A DNA stretch of 64,000 bases. Origin: a virus. This document shows, in pieces, positions 23,225 to 31,999 of the stretch. A program made the position numbers and the translations under genes. Location: the IMG/VR virus record IMGVR_UViG_3300045012_000066, positions 1 through 64,000 of that record, one strand, 5' to 3'. The notes under the pieces are model-generated. The model was not told the origin of the DNA and ran no database searches. It saw nothing but the letters and a program-made list of their open reading frames with translations. Position 1 is the first letter of the stretch. Every line of letters starts with the position of its first letter.

Positions 23225-23467
23225 TCAGGCAACTTGGGACTCATTGGCGATACTGGCTGCGGCCAGCGCTTGGCGATCCAATTCCTGATTGCGCCTCGCG
23301 GCAGTGCGTTCGACCCTGCGGGTTTCTCGGTAGCGCTTGTTAGCGCAGGTCCGGCACTCACGCACTAAAAACTGTTTCCCTGTGGCGTCGTAGCGGGTAT
23401 GCCAAAGCAGATTGTCTCCGCCCATTTCGTGACCGTGACGGCACTTCTGTGAAGGTGTTCGTGCCAT
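23225..23467 (-). CDS. Small zinc-finger protein (HNH-like knuckle), 80 aa
   Basis: Starts MARTPSQKCRHGHEM; a C-x-H then CRTC (about residues 36-39) followed by NKRYRETRR form the knuckle seen in small phage zinc fingers related to HNH proteins. A longer start is possible but has no ribosome site. The C-terminus is a basic then Ala-rich helix. Confidence 0.65.
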   Translation of the reverse strand: MARTPSQKCRHGHEMGGDNLLWHTRYDATGKQFLVRECRTCANKRYRETRRVERTAARRNQELDRQALAAASIANESQVA

Positions 23468-23512
23468 GCAAGGGATTTTAAGACAAATCGGAGAGGGGAG
23501 GCCAGCCATACA

Positions 23513-23755
23513 TCAGGCAAGGATGCACGGCTGGCGGGCAGCAATCGCCCCTCGATACAAGATAATCGCCTTCGGACCCTCTTTGACCAGCGCCAGCGAT
23601 GGCGGCTCCTGCGTCCTCCAAGGCCAGCGGCAGAGATGCAAAAGGAGAACCGGCGCAGGACCGACCCAGACGACTCTGCGCCCGTAGTAACGAGCTTCCA
23701 TCCATTGCCCGTTCTCTTCGTAGTAGAGGCGTCGCAGCAATACGTCGTCGCTCAT
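23513..23755 (-). CDS. Hypothetical protein, 80 aa
   Basis: ATG at 23755 chosen so that the gene does not run antisense through the tRNA-Trp. Aromatic-rich N-terminus (RRLYYEENGQWMEARYYG). No family recognised; moderate coding evidence. Confidence 0.5.
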   Translation of the reverse strand: MSDDVLLRRLYYEENGQWMEARYYGRRVVWVGPAPVLLLHLCRWPWRTQEPPSLALVKEGPKAIILYRGAIAARQPCILA

Positions 23756-23787
23756 GGTTTCGAACCTGTAAAATCCGTACTTACCAT

Positions 23788-23862
23788 GGGAGCATTGGTT
23801 AATTGGCAAACCAGCGGACTCCAAACCCGCGACTGGAAGTTCAAGTCTTCCTGCTCCCGCCA
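23788..23862 (+). tRNA. tRNA-Trp (anticodon CCA)
   Basis: Acceptor GGGAGCA/TGCTCCC, encoded CCA. Anticodon loop CTCCAAA; stem GCGGA/CCCGC has one A-C mismatch. T arm GGAAG/CTTCC. Isolated on the plus strand between leftward genes. Confidence 0.85.
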
Positions 23863-23866
23863 TGCT

Positions 23867-24523
23867 TCATTTTGGCAGCAGCTTCTCGAACTGCCTGCGC
23901 TTCTTCACTAGGTCTTCCAGACCGCCCGCCTCTGCCCGCGCCAGCGTCTCCAGTGCGACGATCCCGTTCTCGATGGACTGTTCCACCTCGATGCGGGTAG
24001 CGGCGCGTCCACGGCAGTACCACTCCACTTCGTGCGGCCTGCCCATTGTGATCAGGTACTTTCCCATTCCGTCCGGGAACAACTCGTATTCACGGGTGAT
24101 CCAGAGCATGGTCACGCCGGGGTTGCGCGTGATCGCGAAGCCGGGAGAGTGCTCGGTGATCGATGCATTGTTTATCCGATCATCCTGACGGCGCACCATG
24201 TTGGGGTTGCTGAGAAAAGGGCAGTTGCGGGCGCTCCAGCGGGCGCATTCAAGATGGCTGGGCGGCTCCGATGCAGTGCGATTGATGCCGCACATAGGAC
24301 CGGCTACGAAGGCGAAGCGCGTCTCCAGCTTTTGGCCGCACACCCAGCACAGGCGCTGTTTGATGGCCTGCACATACTTGCGCCTGTCCATGGCGCGGAA
24401 CTCAGGCTTGCCGTTGATCCAGTCTACAAACCAAGGTACAACGTACAAGCGATCAGGATCGACCGGGAGGTGAGCCATGCGGCGGGGCACTGGCTGCGTC
24501 TTCACTACGGTTTCAGTGGCCAT
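23867..24523 (-). CDS. Phage hypothetical protein with CxxCG, paralogous to 50741-51214, 218 aa
   Basis: Shared pattern with 50741-51214: VVPWFVDWINGKPEFRAMD-like opening, CWVCGQ, a Cys/His cluster and NCPFL. The family is common in phages of high-GC bacteria and lacks an assigned function; the Cys residues probably bind zinc. Start at 24523 is preceded by GAAGGAG. The extra C-terminal half here is absent from the paralog. Confidence 0.7.
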   Translation of the reverse strand: MATETVVKTQPVPRRMAHLPVDPDRLYVVPWFVDWINGKPEFRAMDRRKYVQAIKQRLCWVCGQKLETRFAFVAGPMCGINRTASEPPSHLECARWSARNCPFLSNPNMVRRQDDRINNASITEHSPGFAITRNPGVTMLWITREYELFPDGMGKYLITMGRPHEVEWYCRGRAATRIEVEQSIENGIVALETLARAEAGGLEDLVKKRRQFEKLLPK

Positions 24524-24527
24524 GATT

Positions 24528-25055
24528 TTAATTATGCTCCTTCCAGCATTCATGATTCTTCGTTGGGGCCGGTGTTTCGTACCCGCAGCGTGGACAGCGA
24601 AAGAGTACCTTGCCGCTGCGTGTTGTCTTGGGAATAAGCTCCCAGTCGATGTCGCCGTTACGCTTCGCGTTGTAGTTGATCCGGCGCGAACCTTTCTTCA
24701 TATTGCATGCTTCGTGCGCTGCGCCGTTCTGCCACTTTACCTTAGCGTGGCCGTTCCTCTTTTTCTCTTTCACCTCGATACGGTCGTCCTGCGATCCCCC
24801 ACCATAACCTCGCGGAATCTCGTGGTCGAAGGTGGCGTCGGCCCAGTTTAAATTTCCGGGGCAACTGGGAATGTAATCCTTCAGGCAGCAGAGGTGATTC
24901 TGTCGCTCCCACATAGCTCTTTTACGGCCCTTGTAAATCTCACGGCCCTCTGCTGTCTGCTGGTTGCAGACCTCTCTTCCACTCCGGTACACGTAGACTG
25001 CTTCCGGCAACTGCTTCTTTTTGTCCTTCGGCTTAGGAAGTGCCAGCGGTGTCAT
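24528..25055 (-). CDS. HNH endonuclease with C-terminal zinc ribbon, 175 aa
   Basis: MWERQNHLCCL (about residues 48-58), FDHEIPRGYGG (about 75-85) and HEACNMKKGSR give the HNH beta-beta-alpha-metal motif with catalytic His in DHE and the closing N/H. A CPRCGYE ribbon follows near the C-terminus. Such enzymes nick or cut DNA and may be homing or packaging nucleases. Confidence 0.8.
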   Translation of the reverse strand: MTPLALPKPKDKKKQLPEAVYVYRSGREVCNQQTAEGREIYKGRKRAMWERQNHLCCLKDYIPSCPGNLNWADATFDHEIPRGYGGGSQDDRIEVKEKKRNGHAKVKWQNGAAHEACNMKKGSRRINYNAKRNGDIDWELIPKTTRSGKVLFRCPRCGYETPAPTKNHECWKEHN

Positions 25056-25314
25056 AAGTCGCCTTTCTCATCCGCGCCGCTGTAGCTTCGGCGCGAGTCG
25101 CAAATACGCGGCATCCGGGATAGCAGTCCCACCAGAGATCGCCGTCCAGCGCGTAACCCTCGCCATGCGGGTACGCCGGGTGACGATCCGGGTGATAATG
25201 AACCTCGCGCACCGTCGCCCGGACAATCGTGTAGCCGCCCGTGTTCTTGCCGTGCGAGGCGTCGCGTACCCAGACTTGGTCGCCGACCTTGAAGCGGTAC
25301 TGTGGTTTAGCCAT
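25033..25314 (-). CDS. Hypothetical beta-rich protein, 93 aa
   Basis: ATG at 25314 overlaps the DnaB stop. KVGDQVWVRDASHGK suggests a small SH3-like barrel; a His/Tyr-rich centre follows. Overlaps the HNH gene by 23 bases. No family name assigned. Confidence 0.65.
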   Translation of the reverse strand: MAKPQYRFKVGDQVWVRDASHGKNTGGYTIVRATVREVHYHPDRHPAYPHGEGYALDGDLWWDCYPGCRVFATRAEATAARMRKATYDTAGTS

Positions 25315-26650
25315 CGAACTCGCTCGTATCGTCGAATCTGTCGCGAAACGCTCCCCATGGTTCCGCCTTGATACCCAGCGACTGAATCTCTTGCAGTTCA
25401 CGCATTTTCCCGATAATGCAGTAGTCTTCGTTTGTGTAGCGCTTCTCTTTTCGGGTGCGGTGCAGCATCAGGATCATCTGCGCCGCCTGCTCAAAGGCTG
25501 ATGACCCGTAGATGTCTTCGATGTCGGGGTATTTATTCAGGTCGTTGGGTGGGGCGCGGCGAAGCTGGGCCAGCGCCAAGGTGCGGCAGTAGTCACGGGC
25601 GATGTGGCGCAGCGTTTCTGCCTGCTTCTTCGCTTCCTCCAGCGCGTTCTTGGCCTTGGGCACGATGAGTAGCTGCGCGTAGTCGGTGACGATCAGATCA
25701 GCCTTCCAGCGCTTCGCTGCCAGAACACTCCTAGAGCGATAGTCTGATGTGGTGAGTTCGTGGGTATCGTCGATCACAATCGGCAGGCTGCTGAGTTCTT
25801 CCCGCGCCTTGAAGAGCCGGAATTTTTCGTTTGGGGTAAGACAGCGAGGATCGCGCATCTGTTTGATGGGCACCATGGCGATATACCGAGCCATGCGGCG
25901 CACGATCTGGCTGGACTTCATTTCCAGAGAGAACATGTGGACGCGCAGGCCGCGACGCGCATTCTCGACGATGGCCTGTATGGCTGCTTCCGTCTTGCCC
26001 TGATGCGGACGAGCGCACAGGAGGCAGAGTTCTCCGGCCTGAATCCCGGAAGTCGCCTCCGAGATGAAGGGGGTAAACAGGGAAGCGCCGAGGACACCTT
26101 GTCTCTGGGCCGCAGCTTCAGCTTCAAAGCGTGGACCGTCTTCGGCAAGGATGTTGTCGATCCCCCTTCCGCTGCGTTTCCTGTCACGCGCCAGAGAGTC
26201 TTCCATCGCCTCAATCGCGGTGGTGAGCACCTCTTCGGCTGGATCGCACTGGTCGGCAGCGCGGGTGATCGCTGTCGATGAAATCCCGATCAGGCTCCGC
26301 GCCATCGACTTATCTTTGACGATGCGGATGTACTCATCAATCGAGATGCGGCGTGGTAGCCCTTCGGTCAGCGATGCGAGATAGGCGACTCCACCAATGA
26401 CGGTGACCTCCTTGCGTCGCGCCAGTTCTTCCGAGAGCGTCACGATATCAACGGCACGCTGCGTGTCCATGAGTTCGCCCATGCGCCGGAAAATGCGCCT
26501 GTGGGAGTCGAGCGCAAAGTCGTCGGCTTCAATCTGTTCAGTGGCTTCGTAGTACGCGACGTTGTCGAGTAGAATTGCCCCAAGTATGGAGCGCTCAGCA
26601 TCAATCGAAGCGGGCAGGCCGCGTTCAAAGGCTACGTCCGGGGTAGACAT
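25307..26650 (-). CDS. dnaB: Replicative DNA helicase, DnaB family, 447 aa
   Basis: N-terminal helical domain (DAERSILGAILLDN, about residues 17-30) and C-terminal RecA-type ATPase. Walker A is ARPHQGKTE (about residue 218), motif H1a follows, SLEMKSSQIVRRM is the usual H2 region, and LIVTDYAQLL is Walker B. The length is normal for DnaB. It unwinds DNA at the fork. It is followed by small genes and preceded by the integrase and a replisome-organiser-like gene, marking the replication region. Confidence 0.92.
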   Translation of the reverse strand: MSTPDVAFERGLPASIDAERSILGAILLDNVAYYEATEQIEADDFALDSHRRIFRRMGELMDTQRAVDIVTLSEELARRKEVTVIGGVAYLASLTEGLPRRISIDEYIRIVKDKSMARSLIGISSTAITRAADQCDPAEEVLTTAIEAMEDSLARDRKRSGRGIDNILAEDGPRFEAEAAAQRQGVLGASLFTPFISEATSGIQAGELCLLCARPHQGKTEAAIQAIVENARRGLRVHMFSLEMKSSQIVRRMARYIAMVPIKQMRDPRCLTPNEKFRLFKAREELSSLPIVIDDTHELTTSDYRSRSVLAAKRWKADLIVTDYAQLLIVPKAKNALEEAKKQAETLRHIARDYCRTLALAQLRRAPPNDLNKYPDIEDIYGSSAFEQAAQMILMLHRTRKEKRYTNEDYCIIGKMRELQEIQSLGIKAEPWGAFRDRFDDTSEFDG

Positions 26651-26683
26651 GAATACCTCCAGAAAGACGAAAAACGCACGTTT

Positions 26684-28507
26684 TTAAGCGTGCGCCGCGT
26701 CTTGTAAAACACTGAAAGGAATGTAGATAGGTAGTTGGTCAGTGAGTTGTTGCATCGAGCAAAGTGACAAATCATTGACCAACTCTGAACTGCCTGATTT
26801 TACGTGATTTACCGATGGCGGCTGTCTGCTGCTCCTGTCAGTTTCGTCGTCTTCGTCTGCCAAGCCCACCCACAAGCCAAGGACTTTGGCCCCGTCCGCC
26901 GTCCTGCCACGTCCCTTTTCGCCTTCGATTAAAACGTTGAAGATTGGGCAAACGGCGGTGAGCGCACTCCGCTTTTCATCTATCGTCATCTTCAGTACGC
27001 CCCAATTGTCGAATGGGCGCATCGCCAGAGATAGTTCATCCGCTGAAATCATGGAGGCCGCAGGGGTCAACGAGTTGAGAACTCGCTGCGCGGCTTTAAT
27101 CGCCACGTCCAAGCGCTCATAGTCGCGGTCAAGCTCCGCTTCGCCATACCCCCTCATCTTCTTCTTAAACAGGATGAAGCATTGCTGCTTCTCGTCCTCC
27201 ATTGCCGCGATCTCTTTTTTGGTTTGCTCGATTCGCAGGCCATTATCGCCACGCTTTGCCGCCGCCTCGTGGTCTTTGAGCATCCCAAACAGTCGGAACG
27301 GATCGCGCAGCTTCTCGGCGACCTCTATATCTAGAAGGGCATCCAGTTTTTCCCGTCGAATCTGTGGGGCATCGCACTTTAATTCAATCTTGCTGATCTC
27401 ATTCTTACTGTTCATGTGCCATCCTCCCCTAGAGGCGCGGCAGATGTAATACTCGCGGACGATTCCGTTTTGATGATGGGGGCGAGTCATTAAACGCTCG
27501 CCGCAGCGAGCACAGCGAAGAAAGTTGCGAAATAGAAAGTGATCTACACTGGTCGAATTGCGCCGCGCCCTCATCCCGGCTTTATGTTTAATGATTTTTT
27601 GCGCGTGCCAGAACAGGTCGGGAGGGATTGCTGGAGGCACCGGTTTACCGTCCGCGCCTAACATGCGGACTCTCTCGATCTCCTCTTCATGGCGGCGCAC
27701 TCTGGTTTGAGAAATTAATCGCCCGTCTACAACTTTGTTAAGAGAGGGATCAACCTCCGCATCATAAGTGCGGTAACCAATGTACGCGGTGTTACATAGG
27801 ACATTTCTTTTCAGATTACGGTAAGACAGCTTAGTTTCTTTTGCGATCTGGAAATAATTTAATTTTCCTTCAATTATGAGGTCTAGTGCGCGATGTACTT
27901 GGCTGATCTTGGCGTCGTCGTAAGCGTATGCCCAGCGATCAGCATCAGCATCGCGGTATCGTACTTGCTTAACGCCGTATGGCAAGGTTAATTCCGACGA
28001 TGGGCATAGTCCGCGTGCTCTTAACCCCAGTCGCTTAGTGTAGGTTCGCTGTTTAATTAAACGGCGCTCGCGTCCATTGAAGAGCGCGAGCATTTGGAAG
28101 ATCATCATCCCTTCCGGGGAGCCGGTATCGTATGCAGCAGTCTTAGTGAAAATTGTGATGGCGTTATCTTTGAACATCTGCAATAACACTTGGTCTTCCG
28201 GCTCGTCGGGCCTCATTAAGCGCGTATCCTCGACCATCACCACGCCGTAATATTCACCAGACTCTAAGTCAGTTTTAAGCTGCGCAATCTCCGGCGTATC
28301 CTTCACGTATTTGCCGCTGACGCCGGGTAGCCTAATCTGCTTCTTTAAGTCGAGTTGTACCCCGTTGCGTCGCGCAATTTCCACGCACTCCTCGTGCTGC
28401 GTATCGAGACCGCCCAACTCTACCTGCTTGGGTGTGCTGACACGCAGAACTTCCAGACAGAGCCGCCCCCGTTGCTCACTACTGAGCTTTCTTGTTTTTA
28501 GTTTCAT
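26684..28507 (-). CDS. Large serine recombinase (integrase), 607 aa
   Basis: N-terminal resolvase domain with catalytic serine in LRVSTPKQ (about residue 24) and the downstream DTRLMRP arginine motif, a recombinase domain (about residues 165-310), a zinc beta-ribbon (CARCGERL...YYICRA) and a coiled coil (about 415-480). This is the layout of phage integrases such as phiC31 type, which recombine attP with attB. I could not locate an attachment site. No clear excision factor was identified. Confidence 0.9.
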   Translation of the reverse strand: MKLKTRKLSSEQRGRLCLEVLRVSTPKQVELGGLDTQHEECVEIARRNGVQLDLKKQIRLPGVSGKYVKDTPEIAQLKTDLESGEYYGVVMVEDTRLMRPDEPEDQVLLQMFKDNAITIFTKTAAYDTGSPEGMMIFQMLALFNGRERRLIKQRTYTKRLGLRARGLCPSSELTLPYGVKQVRYRDADADRWAYAYDDAKISQVHRALDLIIEGKLNYFQIAKETKLSYRNLKRNVLCNTAYIGYRTYDAEVDPSLNKVVDGRLISQTRVRRHEEEIERVRMLGADGKPVPPAIPPDLFWHAQKIIKHKAGMRARRNSTSVDHFLFRNFLRCARCGERLMTRPHHQNGIVREYYICRASRGGWHMNSKNEISKIELKCDAPQIRREKLDALLDIEVAEKLRDPFRLFGMLKDHEAAAKRGDNGLRIEQTKKEIAAMEDEKQQCFILFKKKMRGYGEAELDRDYERLDVAIKAAQRVLNSLTPAASMISADELSLAMRPFDNWGVLKMTIDEKRSALTAVCPIFNVLIEGEKGRGRTADGAKVLGLWVGLADEDDETDRSSRQPPSVNHVKSGSSELVNDLSLCSMQQLTDQLPIYIPFSVLQDAAHA

Positions 28508-28727
28508 TTACACTCCCGTCGTTATGAAGTACGAAGAATTCACGCATAAGTGCTAGCGCCATAGCGTTATCGCCCGCGTCCAGCGCATCCCGAATACGCC
28601 GCAAGTCGGCAGATTGTCGCTTACCGATCTCAAAAGCAATGCGTGCGATTCCTTCGTAGCTACTCTTTCCTGTTGCACTTATTGTAGTGCTTTCTGATGG
28701 CTTTTTCCTATAACTTTGTGGGTTCAT
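28479..28727 (-). CDS. Hypothetical helical protein, 82 aa
   Basis: Helical, with IRDALDAGDNAMALALMREF. Overlaps the integrase start by about 29 bases. Position just upstream of the integrase makes a recombination directionality role conceivable, but no wHTH is seen. Confidence 0.55.
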   Translation of the reverse strand: MNPQSYRKKPSESTTISATGKSSYEGIARIAFEIGKRQSADLRRIRDALDAGDNAMALALMREFFVLHNDGSVNETKNKKAQ

Positions 28728-28789
28728 CTCATTAATTCCTCAGCTAGTTAACTACCAGTTCCACCGGCTTGCTCAAGGTGTCTATATTT

Positions 28790-29656
28790 TTATGGGGGCC
28801 GGGATATAAGCAGCGGCTTAGGCTGGTCCGTCTCCCGCTCCACTGGCTTGCGCGGGATGTGTAACTTCTCAGGCTGATTGCTTTTCGTGAGCGGTTTGCC
28901 GTAGCGGTCAAGTGGGCCAGCGGCATAGCTCGTGATATTGCGAATCCAGAGCGACGGACGGTCAGAGGGAGTCACCTCTGACTTGGCGCGGTTGCGCAGG
29001 TATTTTTTGAATTGATCGATGGTGGTGTTGGGACTGGCGGCGAGCCACATCCCTAGAGCTTTGCCTTCTGCCCCATCCCATGGCATTTCGTCGTCGGGAT
29101 TCTTAAATTTCCAATATGCCTCGATGGCAGCTTTGAATTCTGCATGGCGACTCTCAACCGCTGCGGATTTTGTCTCAGGTTTCGTTTTCGGTCCCTCGCG
29201 CTGCTTTTTTGCGCGAGAGGATTTTTCTGGTACTGGCTCTGGCTCTGGCTCTGGTAGGCGGGATGCCGTACCCAGATTGAGATTTCCATTCGTACTCTGT
29301 ACGTACTCTGTACGTACAGCGGGTGTACAGAATGGAAGGTTCGCTCTCTTCAGTGCGTTCTTAGTCGCCTTGTCCGCATGCTGATCCCAGTCATGTACGA
29401 GGAGCCGGTGCGTCGCGTCTATGTTGATCCAATGACACTTCACCAGCGCTTGTACCATAGCGCCCGCAGGACCGGTCCATCCCACCCAAGCCTCTATCGC
29501 CTGATCGGAGTATTTGCCGACGTTCCCTTGCGGCGCGTAGCGCCCGGTGAAGTGCCACACTCCCTCCAGAATGCCCAGCGTCGCAAACTTGGGCAGGTTC
29601 AGCGTCGCCATAAGCTCAGCGAACTTCGGGTGGTCTGGTACGGCGCGGAGAGCCAT
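28790..29656 (-). CDS. Replisome-organiser-like protein (DnaD/O-type), 288 aa
   Basis: N-terminus (HPKFAELMATLNLP, then LGILEGVWHFTGRYAPQG) resembles the winged-helix N-terminus of phage replisome organisers. A low-complexity Pro/Glu linker (about residues 132-145) precedes a C-terminal helical domain. Lies next to the DnaB helicase, supporting helicase loading or origin binding. The gene contains an origin-like repeat block at 29284-29337. Assignment is by context and weak similarity. Confidence 0.6.
   Translation of the reverse strand: MALRAVPDHPKFAELMATLNLPKFATLGILEGVWHFTGRYAPQGNVGKYSDQAIEAWVGWTGPAGAMVQALVKCHWINIDATHRLLVHDWDQHADKATKNALKRANLPFCTPAVRTEYVQSTNGNLNLGTASRLPEPEPEPVPEKSSRAKKQREGPKTKPETKSAAVESRHAEFKAAIEAYWKFKNPDDEMPWDGAEGKALGMWLAASPNTTIDQFKKYLRNRAKSEVTPSDRPSLWIRNITSYAAGPLDRYGKPLTKSNQPEKLHIPRKPVERETDQPKPLLISRPP
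29232..29262. repeat. GGCTCT hexamer microsatellite in the organiser gene
   Basis: About four tandem copies of GGCTCT encode the Pro-Glu linker of the replisome-organiser-like protein. Repeat number could vary. Confidence 0.6.
29284..29337. repeat. Origin-like repeat block inside the replisome-organiser gene
   Basis: TTCCATTC (29284-29291) and GAATGGAA (29330-29337) form a perfect inverted repeat around two direct copies of GTACTCTGTAC and further GTAC-containing sequence. Direct and inverted repeats within an initiator gene are the layout of lambda-type origins. Confidence 0.4.
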
Positions 29657-30396
29657 CAGAAAGCCTCGGGCACGGCTGGCTGTAATGTCTCTCGCGAACC
29701 CTTTTCTTTATGTGAAGAATTCCGGCGCTGGTCGTCGCACTTGCGAAGCGTAAGAGCAATCTCATTTAAAAGCACGGGAATATCGATGTAGTTGTGAATA
29801 ATAGCGTCGCTAATCTCCTGTCGCCACCAGAGTTCCCCTGTCTTATTCAATTTGTCGAAGTTAAAAAAGAACGGCTCATCCATCGAGCACAGTAGCCGAC
29901 ACCTGCCGCAGTAATCGGAATAAATATTGAAATGATCTAAGCCGCAAAGTGAGCACTCGGCTTTCTTAATTTCCCCGTAGTCGCTGCGACCGAACGTCTC
30001 GATCTCATGGCAGCGGCGGCATAGGACTTCCAAGTCGTCCGACTCTTCGTTCCCAAGATTCTGGTAGTTTAGGTGATGTACGTGCAGGTCTTGGTCGTAG
30101 ACCAGTGATGCCAACCAGCGCGGCAGATCGCAGCGCTCGCACTCATTATTGGCCTCGGCTATAAACTTCTTGCGCCGTTCCCGCCAATCTTCCGACGCTA
30201 AATACTGGGCGTATTCCGTCTTCGTCATTGCGCCATTCTCCCTTAGGCACACGGCTGTGTCGGCACACACTGCATCTGTGCGCCCCTCACTCTCTTCAAG
30301 CAACAGGGGTGTGCGTTGCGCCAGTCTTAGCGGAAAAGTGAAAGGGGCCAGTTTGGAATCTGGCCCGCAATCTTCGCAACGCTTGATGGCTGGCAT
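29656..30396 (-). CDS. HNH endonuclease, 246 aa (or 190 aa from 30228)
   Basis: The core SEDWRERRKKFIAE, CERC, HVHHLNYQNLGNE and LCRRCHE give the full HNH motif with two zinc-binding Cys pairs; a second Cys-rich segment (CSLCG...YCGRC) follows. An internal ATG at 30228 has a strong AAGGGAG site and may be the true start; the 30396 start would follow the promoter at 30420-30447 by about 16 bases. The N-terminal extension carries KRCEDCG. Confidence 0.8.
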   Translation of the reverse strand: MPAIKRCEDCGPDSKLAPFTFPLRLAQRTPLLLEESEGRTDAVCADTAVCLRENGAMTKTEYAQYLASEDWRERRKKFIAEANNECERCDLPRWLASLVYDQDLHVHHLNYQNLGNEESDDLEVLCRRCHEIETFGRSDYGEIKKAECSLCGLDHFNIYSDYCGRCRLLCSMDEPFFFNFDKLNKTGELWWRQEISDAIIHNYIDIPVLLNEIALTLRKCDDQRRNSSHKEKGSRETLQPAVPEAF

Positions 30397-30419
30397 CCGG
30401 TAGCTAGCCGGACTTGTCC

Positions 30420-30447
30420 ATCTTAGTCACGACTTACTCTTTGTCAA
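30420..30447 (-). promoter_or_regulatory. Leftward promoter of the replication/integration group
   Basis: Minus strand TTGACA (30442-30447), 16-base spacer, TAAGAT (30420-30425). Confidence 0.5.
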
Positions 30448-30528
30448 GTACCTCCGTGCGTAGTTATGTGCAAAACCAGCGGGCGGTTGATACTAGAAAA
30501 TAATTTTTCAACTTATAGCGACAGTACT

Positions 30529-30537
30529 TTATCCACT
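30529..30537 (+). other. DnaA-box-like 9-mer in an AT-rich divergent region
   Basis: TTATCCACT matches the DnaA box consensus TTATCCACA at 8 of 9 positions, in an AT-rich segment between the leftward helicase group and the rightward recombination group. It may be chance. Confidence 0.3.
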
Positions 30538-30555
30538 GGTTTTTTCCATACTACC

Positions 30556-30584
30556 TTGACACAGATTTTTTTCAGGACTATGTT
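30556..30584 (+). promoter_or_regulatory. Rightward promoter of the recombination block
   Basis: TTGACA (30556-30561), 17-base spacer, TATGTT (30579-30584). Confidence 0.55.
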
Positions 30585-30617
30585 GCGCTAAGTCGAGGCA
30601 TGGTTCTGGTCTAACTT

Positions 30618-30714
30618 CGATGTTAGTTCCTCCTCCTCTTCCTCCTCTGAGAAAAGTAAGTGGATGTTAGTTCCTCCTCATCCTCCTCTTCCTCCTCTTC
30701 CTCCGAAAGGGCCA
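30618..30714 (+). repeat. Duplicated CCTCC-rich leader
   Basis: GATGTTAGTTCCTCCTC occurs twice (about 30618 and 30664), each followed by tandem CCTCCT/CTTCCT runs. The transcript would carry many copies of the anti-Shine-Dalgarno string CCUCC just before the start codon of the next gene. In frame it would encode a poly-Ser stretch from a GTG at 30660. Confidence 0.65.
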
Positions 30715-30716
30715 CG

Positions 30717-31988
30717 ATGCCAGAAATCCTTGATCCCGAAGACATAGCGATTGACGATAAACAGGACGAGATCGCCCAGATTTCCCCATCTGCGTTGGCG
30801 ACTCTGAACCAGAGCGATCATGCAGCGTGTGTGCAGACGGCGAATATGCCCGGAATGCGGCGCAAGCCAAGCGAGTTCATCAACCGGCTGAAGGAGTGGG
30901 CCGCTCCCTCTCAGGCCATCGCGCTGCTGATGTTCTACTCGCTGCCTCGCGCCAACAAGCGCATCATCGGCCCCAGCGTGCGGTTTGCGGAGGTCGTAGC
31001 GCCCTGCTGGAGGAATTGCCAGACAGGCTCGCGGGCGATAAGCGACGACGCCAACACGGTTACTGCGCAAGGAAGGTTCATCGACTACGAGAGCAACCTG
31101 TTCAACGTCATCGAAGTGCCGCGCCGGATCACGGACAAGGACGGCAAGCGCTACAACGACGACATGATCGTGGTCACGCTCAATGCTGCCATGTCCGTGG
31201 CGAGGCGAAACGCCGTGCTCAAAGGCGGTGTGCCGCAGGCGCTGTGGACTCCGGGATACGAGCACGCGATGAGCGCTGCCGTAGGCAAGGCTCCGTCGCA
31301 TGAAGCACGTGTGAATGAAGCCATGGACTACCTCTACAAGCTGGGTGTGACGGAATGGGCGATCCTGAACTCGGTCGGCGTGCCCAGCCCCAAGGAACTG
31401 GAGACGGAGCACCTCGTCACACTGAGAGTGCTTTGTCAGGAGATCAAGCGCGGCGACAAGACCATCGAAGAAGTCTTCGGGAGTCCTTTCGACAAGGAGA
31501 TCGACGCGCTCTTCGTCCAACTCAAAAAGAACGATACTCAGCAACGCCTGCTGCGCCAGTCGTACATGGGGCGAGCGAAAGACTTGCTGGAATATCTGCG
31601 TAGCCAAGTAGCACCAGCACCCCGCAGCACGCCACCAACACCAACACCAGCGCCAGCGCCCGTAAAGACGGCTGCACCAGCGCCGCCCGTGCAGGAGCCG
31701 CCAGCGCCGGTTGCAGCAGCACCGCAGCCAGTACCAGTTGCAGAAGCACCGCCGCCAGAGCAGCCGCACGACGACGCCGAAGACGCAGCTATGGCCGCAA
31801 GCGTGGTGACGGACGAACCACAGGGAACCGGCTTTGAATTCGGCGCGAACGTAGGTGATAAGGAGCCAACAGCCCGCCCTCGGCGTGGCCGTCCCAGCAA
31901 GGAGGAGTCAGCGCGACGGACGGCCCAGAGCGCTCCGCAGCCGGAAACGCAGGAGATGGAAGATCAGGACGACAGCTTTGCCTTCTGA
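30717..31988 (+). CDS. Conserved phage protein of the recombination block, 423 aa
   Basis: Start at ATG 30717; a GTG at 30660 would add a poly-Ser leader. The core (about residues 60-240) contains RIIGPSVRFAEVVAPCW, VTAQGRFIDYESN and DMIVVTLNAAMSVARRNA, a pattern I have seen in phage proteins next to recombination nucleases; it may be an annealing or ssDNA-related factor, but this is unproven. A Pro/Ala-rich linker (about residues 300-350) and an acidic, basic-patch tail with RPRRGRPSK (AT-hook-like) follow. Confidence 0.65.
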   Translation: MPEILDPEDIAIDDKQDEIAQISPSALATLNQSDHAACVQTANMPGMRRKPSEFINRLKEWAAPSQAIALLMFYSLPRANKRIIGPSVRFAEVVAPCWRNCQTGSRAISDDANTVTAQGRFIDYESNLFNVIEVPRRITDKDGKRYNDDMIVVTLNAAMSVARRNAVLKGGVPQALWTPGYEHAMSAAVGKAPSHEARVNEAMDYLYKLGVTEWAILNSVGVPSPKELETEHLVTLRVLCQEIKRGDKTIEEVFGSPFDKEIDALFVQLKKNDTQQRLLRQSYMGRAKDLLEYLRSQVAPAPRSTPPTPTPAPAPVKTAAPAPPVQEPPAPVAAAPQPVPVAEAPPPEQPHDDAEDAAMAASVVTDEPQGTGFEFGANVGDKEPTARPRRGRPSKEESARRTAQSAPQPETQEMEDQDDSFAF

Positions 31989-31999
31989 GGAGCACCGCT

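Noticed and set aside
26684-28790. attP site beside the integrase
   Set aside because: No core repeat could be recognised without the host attB.
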